Origin: Streptomyces sp. NBC_00335
GTDB lineage: Bacteria > Actinomycetota > Actinomycetes > Streptomycetales > Streptomycetaceae
NCBI RefSeq assembly: GCF_036127095.1
Contig: NZ_CP108006.1
Location: 8,175,501-8,239,500, forward strand
Direction: 5' to 3'
Length of the DNA: 64,000 nucleotides
The notes below the pieces were generated by a model. That model was not told where the DNA came from and did not search any database. It saw only the letters and a program-made list of their open reading frames with translations. Both the position numbers and the translations under genes were made by a program. This document shows positions 58,884 through 64,000 of the stretch, in pieces (position 1 is the first letter of the stretch; every line of letters begins with the position of its first letter).

Positions 58884-60890
58884 ATGGCCCTCGCCCCGTC
58901 GCCGCCCCCGGGCTGCCCCCACACCGGACCCGCCCGCAGGACCGTGGTCCAGGCGGCGGCCCTCGCCGCCGCCGGAGTCGCCACGGGCCTCGCGCCCACG
59001 GCCCGGGCCGCCGAAGCCCCGGCCGGCCCGGCGGCCGGCCCGGCCGCCGAGCCCGCGCGCGGGGACACCGAGCCCGCGCCCCTCCCGCTGCGCACCGACC
59101 GCAACTCCCAGGGCGACATCCTCGCCGGGTTCCGCAAGGACCACGCCTGCTTCCTCTTCCTCCACTTCCGCGACGCGGACAAGGCCCGGCACTGGCTGAC
59201 CGGCCTGCTGCCCTCGATCTCCACCACCGAGGAAGTGGCCCGCTTCAACCGGGCCTTCAGCAGGGCCCGCCGACGCAGCGGCGGCATCGACCCCGACTCC
59301 ATGGCCACCCGGTGGACCGGCCTGAGCCTGACGTATCCGGGGCTGCTCCTGTTCGCGGGCAAGGAGCCCTTCCCCGCGGCGCCGGCCGGCTCCAGCGCCG
59401 AGGCCTTCACCCAGGGCTCCGCCGCCCGCGCGCAGCAGATCGGCGACACCGGAACCAGCGCCCCGCAGTCCTGGCTGTTCGGCTCGCAGGAGCCCGGCCG
59501 CGAGGTGCACGCCGTCCTCACGCTCGCCGCCGACCAGCCCGAACGCCTCGCCACCGCCGTCGCCGAACACCGCGCGGGCGCGGCCAAGGCCGACGCGACG
59601 GTCCTGTTCCGCCAGGACGGGGCCACCCTCCCCGGCGAGCTCCGCGGGCACGAGCACTTCGGCTTCCTCGACTGCATCAGCCAGCCCGGTGTACGGGGCT
59701 TCGACGAGCCCGACCCGGCCGACGCCTCCTGTGTGCTCGGCAAGCCCGGAACCCGGCTGATCCCCGCCGGCGAGTTCGTCGTGGGCGCCGAGCGGGTGGG
59801 CAAGCGCCCCACGGGCCTGCCCGCCTGGGCCACCGGCGGCGCCTTCCAGGTGGTACGCCGCCTCGCGCAGGACGTGCCCGGCTGGTGGACCCAGGTCGCC
59901 CTGCGCCTCGCCGACCTCCAGCGCGCCGGCGCCGCGCCCGCCGACGCCGGCCGGGAATGGCTCGGAGCCCGCCTGATGGGCCGCTGGCCGGGCGGCATGC
60001 CGGTCGCGCTGTGCCCGGCCGCGGAGGAACTGCCCGTGCCGGGCAAGCACCCCGACGCCGGACTCGACTACAGCCAGGACCCGCAGGGCTGGCGGATGCC
60101 GCTGTTCGCGCACATCCGCAAGGGGAACCCGCGCGGCGGCCTGATCCTCACCCCGGGCCGTCCCCCCGTGGCCCAGGCGGAGCTCGACGCGCGGCGCCTG
60201 ATGCGGCGCGGAATCCCGTACGGCTCCGTCTACAAGCCCGACTCGGGCGGTGAGCACGGCCCGGAGGCCTCGCGCGGGCTGGTCTTCGTCTGCCACCAGT
60301 CGGACCTGGTGGGGCAGTTCGAGCTCGTGATGCGCAAGTGGGTGAACGATCCCGACTTCCCGGCCGGCCGCAACCCGCGCACCGGCTGCGACCCGGTGCT
60401 CGGCCCCGATTCGCCCATCGCCTTCGAGACCCCCTCGGCGGACGGCACCGGCAGCCGGGCCAACACCCTCCACTTCGGTCGGTTCGTGCGCACCGAGGGC
60501 TCCGTGTACGCCTTCAGCCCCTCCCTGCCCGTCCTGCGGGCCCTGGCCGGGGGAGAACTCGACGATTCCATCGAGTTCCACACCGGCTCCGTCCTGCGCC
60601 CCGGCGAGACCCTCGACGCGGGAACGGTCCGGCTCTCACTCGACAGCACCGGCGACCTCGCCCTGCTCGATTCCGACGGCCGTCGTACGTGGCACACCGA
60701 CACCGCGGGCTCCGGCCACGACGCCGTCCTCACCCAGGACGGCGAACTGCTCGTCCGCAAGGCCGACGGCAGCCGGGCCTGGTCGAGCGGAACCACGGGC
60801 CACCCCGGCGCGCGCCTGCTGCTGCGCCCCACCGGAGAACTGGTGATCCTGGCGGGGGAGAAGGTTCTGTGGAAGGCCTCCTCCTCGTAG
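58884..60890 (+). CDS. DyP-type peroxidase fused to a B-lectin-like domain
   Basis: 668 residues. A Tat-like signal (ARRTVVQAAALAAAGVATGL) is followed by a DyP heme-peroxidase domain (about 75-560). The GxxDG motif is altered to GFLDC (Asp 263, Cys 264) in HEHFGFLDCISQPGVRGF. The proximal His is in LFAHIRKGNP (about 410), and VGQFELVMRKWVNDPDFPAG follows. A C-terminal bulb-lectin-like beta-prism domain (about 575-668) has repeated LSLDSTGDLALLDSDGR and LTQDGELLVRKADGSRAW. DyP enzymes oxidise dyes, phenols or lignin with H2O2; the lectin part could target the enzyme to polysaccharide. The next gene begins 9 bases downstream. Confidence 0.9.
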   Translation: MALAPSPPPGCPHTGPARRTVVQAAALAAAGVATGLAPTARAAEAPAGPAAGPAAEPARGDTEPAPLPLRTDRNSQGDILAGFRKDHACFLFLHFRDADKARHWLTGLLPSISTTEEVARFNRAFSRARRRSGGIDPDSMATRWTGLSLTYPGLLLFAGKEPFPAAPAGSSAEAFTQGSAARAQQIGDTGTSAPQSWLFGSQEPGREVHAVLTLAADQPERLATAVAEHRAGAAKADATVLFRQDGATLPGELRGHEHFGFLDCISQPGVRGFDEPDPADASCVLGKPGTRLIPAGEFVVGAERVGKRPTGLPAWATGGAFQVVRRLAQDVPGWWTQVALRLADLQRAGAAPADAGREWLGARLMGRWPGGMPVALCPAAEELPVPGKHPDAGLDYSQDPQGWRMPLFAHIRKGNPRGGLILTPGRPPVAQAELDARRLMRRGIPYGSVYKPDSGGEHGPEASRGLVFVCHQSDLVGQFELVMRKWVNDPDFPAGRNPRTGCDPVLGPDSPIAFETPSADGTGSRANTLHFGRFVRTEGSVYAFSPSLPVLRALAGGELDDSIEFHTGSVLRPGETLDAGTVRLSLDSTGDLALLDSDGRRTWHTDTAGSGHDAVLTQDGELLVRKADGSRAWSSGTTGHPGARLLLRPTGELVILAGEKVLWKASSS

Positions 60891-60899
60891 GGTGATCGC

Positions 60900-61859
60900 A
60901 TGGCGATCACGGCACCAGTCACAGGCGACACCCGGCTGATCTACGGCTGCATGGCTCTCGGCGGGAGCTGGGAGCCCGGCCCGTACCAGGCCGAGGACAT
61001 CGACGCGGCCGAGGCGGCGATCGAGGCCGCCCTCGACAGCGGCATCACGATGTTCGACCACGCGGACATCTACCGGCACGGAAAGGCGGAAGCCGTCTTC
61101 GGCGAGGTGCTCGCCCGCACCCCCGGCCTGCGCGAGCGCATCACGCTGCAGACCAAGTGCGGCATCCGGCTCGCCGAAGGCGACCGCCCCGGCATCTACG
61201 ACCTGCGCGGCGCGAGCATCGTCCGCCGCGTGGAGGAGAGCCTCACCCGGCTGCGCACCGACGTCATCGACGTCCTGCTCCTGCACCGGCCCGACCCCCT
61301 GGCCGACCCGGCGGACACCGCCGAGGCGCTCACCTCGCTGCACCGCCAGGGCCTCGTACGGCAGTTCGGCGTCTCCAACATGAACGCCGCGCAGTGCGCC
61401 GCCCTGCAAAAACACCTCGATGTCCCGCTCGTCGCCAACCAGCTGGAAATGAGCCTGCAGCGGCGGGACTGGCTGGAGGACGGGGTCCTCGTGAACACCC
61501 CGGCCGCGGCCGCCGTCGGCTTCCCGGCCGGCACCGTCGAGTACTGCACGGCCAACGGAGTCCGCCTCCAGGCCTACGGGGCGCTGGCCCAAGGCCGCTT
61601 CACCGGGCGGGAGTCGAGCGTCGGGGAGCACGCGACCGCCGAGCACCTGCGCGCCCTGGCCAAGGCCAAGGACACGACACCGGAGACGATCCTGCTGTGG
61701 TGGCTGCAACGCCACCCGGCCCGGATCGCCCCGGTCATCGGCACCGGCCGCCCCGAACGCATCCGGGCCTGCCGCGACGCCGCGCTGCGCGCCCCGGACC
61801 TCGGCCACGAGGAGTGGTACTCCCTGTGGCTCACGGCCCGGGGCGGGCCGCTTCCCTAG
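60900..61859 (+). CDS. Aldo/keto reductase
   Basis: The 319-residue TIM-barrel NADPH oxidoreductase begins TRLIYGCMALGGSWEPG. The catalytic tetrad is partly visible: Asp-Tyr in MFDHADIYRHGKAEAVFGE (Asp about 53, Tyr about 58), Lys in LQTKCGIR and His in VLLLHRPDPLADP. The C-terminal phosphate-binding loop is APVIGTGRPERIRACRDA. The typical substrate is an aldehyde or ketone. The ATG lies 9 bases after the peroxidase stop, so they probably form an operon. Confidence 0.9.
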   Translation: MAITAPVTGDTRLIYGCMALGGSWEPGPYQAEDIDAAEAAIEAALDSGITMFDHADIYRHGKAEAVFGEVLARTPGLRERITLQTKCGIRLAEGDRPGIYDLRGASIVRRVEESLTRLRTDVIDVLLLHRPDPLADPADTAEALTSLHRQGLVRQFGVSNMNAAQCAALQKHLDVPLVANQLEMSLQRRDWLEDGVLVNTPAAAAVGFPAGTVEYCTANGVRLQAYGALAQGRFTGRESSVGEHATAEHLRALAKAKDTTPETILLWWLQRHPARIAPVIGTGRPERIRACRDAALRAPDLGHEEWYSLWLTARGGPLP

Positions 61860-61878
61860 CCCTGCCCGGTCGGCGGGC

Positions 61879-62769
61879 CTAGCCGGGCGATCCGACCGCG
61901 CACACCAGGATCGGGGTGGCGCGGCGCGGGTCTAGGGCGTTGCGGACCAGGTGCCAGACGTTGAGGTCGTAGGCCTCGCCGATGTGGCCCACCGGGTCGA
62001 AGGGGCAGAAGTCCTGCACGTACTGGTTCTTGACCCCCGGTTCGCGGACGAACGCGGTCTCGGTCGGGGTCACCAGCTCGTCGTAGCGCGAGGTGATGAT
62101 GGTGTAGGCGATCCCGGGCTGGGCCACCGGACCGTTGTTCAGCGCCAGGATCGCGGGACCGCCGGGCACCTCGTCGGCGAGGACCGGGATGCCGATGGTG
62201 GTCACGATCTTCTCCATGGTCGCCCGACCGATCAGCTTGTCGCCCAGGTCCAGCAGCCCGGCGGCGTTCGTGCCGTGGGTCGGGGGAGCGATGGCCACGA
62301 CCGCCTTGATGTGGGGCTGGATGCCCTGCATCTTGGCGAGGTAGAGGGCCTGGAGCCCGCCCTCGGAGTGGCCGACGACCGAGACCTTGTCCGCGCCGGT
62401 CGCGCCGCGCACCTTCTCCACGTACTCCTTGATCTCCAGGTTGGACACGGCCACCGGCTTGAGGCCTCCGACCAGCGGGAAGCCGTCGTAGGCGCCGTAG
62501 GTCAGGGCGAAGGTGCAGTAGCCGCGGGCGGCGAGGTCGAGCTGGAGGAAGTTGAGGTCCTCGTACCAGGTGGCGAAGGTGCCGTGGAGCAGGACCACGG
62601 GCTCGGGGTGCGCGGCGCTCGGCCGGCAGGAGAAGTCGTTGACCCCGCCTCCCGTGGCGCCCTCGGTGGCGGCGTGCGCCGGGAAGGCGGCGCCGAGCAT
62701 GAGGGCCAGCGGGAGAGCGGCTCTGGCGAGCAGGGTGCGGGTGCGCGACGCACGGGTACGGGGGGCCAT
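61879..62769 (-). CDS. Secreted alpha/beta-hydrolase (lipase/esterase-like)
   Basis: The 296-residue exported hydrolase has signal peptide RTLLARAALPLALMLGAAFP, oxyanion-loop HGTFATWYEDL, nucleophile elbow VVGHSEGGLQALYLAKMQGI (Ser about 129), a likely acid in TSRYDELVTPTE and His in FDPVGHIGEAYDLN. The pattern resembles extracellular Streptomyces lipases/triacylglycerol esterases. Three Cys (about 50, 82 and near VCAVGSPG) allow a disulfide. AGGAG precedes ATG 62769. It is divergent from the PucR-type regulator, across 127 bp. Confidence 0.88.
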   Translation of the reverse strand: MAPRTRASRTRTLLARAALPLALMLGAAFPAHAATEGATGGGVNDFSCRPSAAHPEPVVLLHGTFATWYEDLNFLQLDLAARGYCTFALTYGAYDGFPLVGGLKPVAVSNLEIKEYVEKVRGATGADKVSVVGHSEGGLQALYLAKMQGIQPHIKAVVAIAPPTHGTNAAGLLDLGDKLIGRATMEKIVTTIGIPVLADEVPGGPAILALNNGPVAQPGIAYTIITSRYDELVTPTETAFVREPGVKNQYVQDFCPFDPVGHIGEAYDLNVWHLVRNALDPRRATPILVCAVGSPG

Positions 62770-62896
62770 ACGACATCTCCTGACGGGGGGCGTGCACTGG
62801 TCGGACTGCACAGAATGCTCCGGCGCACGGCCGGTGTCCCCTGGCGGTACGCGCAGAATGCTTCCTCCCGCGTTTGTGCACGGTGACAATGCGGGG

Positions 62897-64000
62897 ATGG
62901 ACGACGCGGGCGGGACGGCGGGCGCGGCATCGGACGCGGCATCGGGCATGGCACCGGACGGGGTGCCGGACCGGGCGCCGGACCGGGCGGCTGGTGGGGA
63001 GTCCGGAGCCGCTCCGGGGCTCGCCGCCGCGCTGCTGCCCCGGATACCGGAGATGGCGGCCGAGACCGTCGCCCGGCTGACCGCCGACATCCCCGCCTAC
63101 CGGCTGCTGCCCGACAGCGTCCTGGGCGGAGACCTCGTCGCGAACACCGAAGCCGTGCTGAAGCTGTTCTTCACCACCGTCGCCGAAGGGCGGGCGCCCA
63201 CCGAGGCCGAGCTGGCCGCCCCCGTCGCCTGGGGCGCCGAACGGGCCCGGGACGGGGTCCCCCTGGAGGCGGTGCTACGGGTCTACCCGCTCGGCGCCCG
63301 CCGGGCCTGGGAGCTCGCCGTGGCCGGCCCCGACCCCGTCGCCGACCCGTACGCCCTGGTCACGGGCCTACTGGCGTTCCTCGGCGAGGTCATGCCCAAG
63401 GTCGCCGAGGCCTACCTGCGCGAACAGGCCGACCTCGACTGGGAGCAGCGCGAACACGGCCGCAACCTCGCCGGAGTCCTGCTCGCCGGCCGCCCGGCAC
63501 GCCGCGCGGCCGAACGGTACGGACGCACCCTCGCCGAACGCTACGAGGTCGTGGTCCTGCGGCTCCCCGAGGCACCCGACGGTGCGACGCACCGCATCCT
63601 GCGCGCCCTGCGCTCCGAACTGGACGGCAACCCCGAGGTGCTGGCCACCTTCAAGGGCGAAGGCGGCGTCCTCCTGGTCCCCTTCGGCCCGGACGGGACG
63701 GACGGCGCGACCCGGCGGCTGCTCGCCCGCCTCGACACCGCCGCCGAACTGCGGTGCACGGCCGCGGCCGCCGTCGCCGAGGACCACGCGGCGATCCCGC
63801 GGGCCCAGGCGGAGGCCTCCGAAGTGCTTACCCTGGCCGAGGACTTGGGACGACCGCCGGGCCTCTACCGACTGGCCGACCTTGCCGTCGAGTACCAGCT
63901 CGTGCAGCCCGGCCCCGCCCGCGACGCCCTGGCCCGGGTCCTGGCGCCGCTCGACGACCAGCCCCATCTGATCGCCACACTGCGGGAGTTCATCGCGGCC
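62897..64000 (+). CDS. PucR-type regulator, 3' end outside the window
   Basis: 368 codons are present without a stop. An Ala/Gly/Asp-rich N-terminus (about 1-40, low complexity) precedes a helical domain (EMAAETVARLTADIPAYRLL, LEAVLRVYPLGARRAWELAV) and a GGDEF-like/PucR central region (RYEVVVLRLPEAPDGATHRI, AEDHAAIPRAQAEASEVLTL). The C-terminal PucR helix-turn-helix would lie beyond 64000; the frame is entering it (PHLIATLREFIAA). ATG 62897 was taken as start. The family regulates purine or other catabolic genes; here it is divergent from the secreted hydrolase. Confidence 0.85.
   Translation, partial: MDDAGGTAGAASDAASGMAPDGVPDRAPDRAAGGESGAAPGLAAALLPRIPEMAAETVARLTADIPAYRLLPDSVLGGDLVANTEAVLKLFFTTVAEGRAPTEAELAAPVAWGAERARDGVPLEAVLRVYPLGARRAWELAVAGPDPVADPYALVTGLLAFLGEVMPKVAEAYLREQADLDWEQREHGRNLAGVLLAGRPARRAAERYGRTLAERYEVVVLRLPEAPDGATHRILRALRSELDGNPEVLATFKGEGGVLLVPFGPDGTDGATRRLLARLDTAAELRCTAAAAVAEDHAAIPRAQAEASEVLTLAEDLGRPPGLYRLADLAVEYQLVQPGPARDALARVLAPLDDQPHLIATLREFIAA

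Overview
The window is very GC-rich, densely coded actinobacterial DNA. It holds marker genes of a sporulating streptomycete: a complete spore-pigment (whiE-type) type II polyketide cluster, a chaplin, a rodlin, a conservon with two cytochromes P450, a chitinase with tandem GGTCTAGACC-type operators, and many GTG/TTG starts with 4-bp start/stop overlaps. I therefore read it as a chromosomal segment of Streptomyces or a close relative.

Layout. 1-3.1 kb: the end of a VOC protein, a DUF4232 lipoprotein and a translationally coupled pair of RimK-like ATP-grasp ligases. 3.5-9.1 kb: a conservon (sensor ATPase, roadblock, DUF742, GTPase) with all genes overlapping, followed by a CYP157-like P450 that lacks ExxR and a normal CYP154-like P450. 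9.2-10.3 kb: a conserved unknown gene with a leaderless-type start, then a 300-bp non-coding segment in which I find two consecutive circularly permuted tRNA-like genes (3' half before 5' half). 10.3-16.4 kb: ECF sigma/anti-sigma pair, DUF1996, a regulator, a monooxygenase-fold protein, DUF1838 and prolyl aminopeptidase. 16.8-24.3 kb: secreted subtilase, a LuxR-type large ATPase regulator, GH19 chitinase, rodlin, DUF5302 and MarR. 24.4-33.8 kb: MFS exporter, HutD-like protein, a large multidomain beta-helix glycosidase-like enzyme, a copper-radical oxidase, DUF4360 and DUF6204. 34.0-41.6 kb: a small acyl-CoA carboxylase epsilon subunit next to the spore-pigment locus, with a divergent FAD hydroxylase and seven co-oriented genes. 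41.7-49.4 kb: LacI regulator, secreted serine protease, RDD membrane protein and a SigK/RskA-like group (fasciclin lipoprotein, sulfite-oxidase-like molybdoenzyme, chaplin, sigma factor, anti-sigma factor). 49.6-64 kb: a small unknown protein, an MFS gene behind a terminator-like leader, a collagen-like PepSY protein divergent from a two-component system, a 5'-nucleotidase-type phosphatase, TetR, GNAT, a frame-disrupted gene, a DyP peroxidase fused to a lectin-like domain, an aldo/keto reductase, a secreted alpha/beta hydrolase and a truncated PucR-type regulator.

The most unusual content is at 9953-10238. There two cloverleafs close only if the T-arm/acceptor half upstream pairs with the D-arm half downstream. 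Acceptor stems are 7/7 and anticodon stems 5/5 in both, and the flanking leader and trailer of each unit are complementary to one another. That is the architecture of circularly permuted tRNA genes, which I know from algae and archaea but not as an established feature of bacteria.
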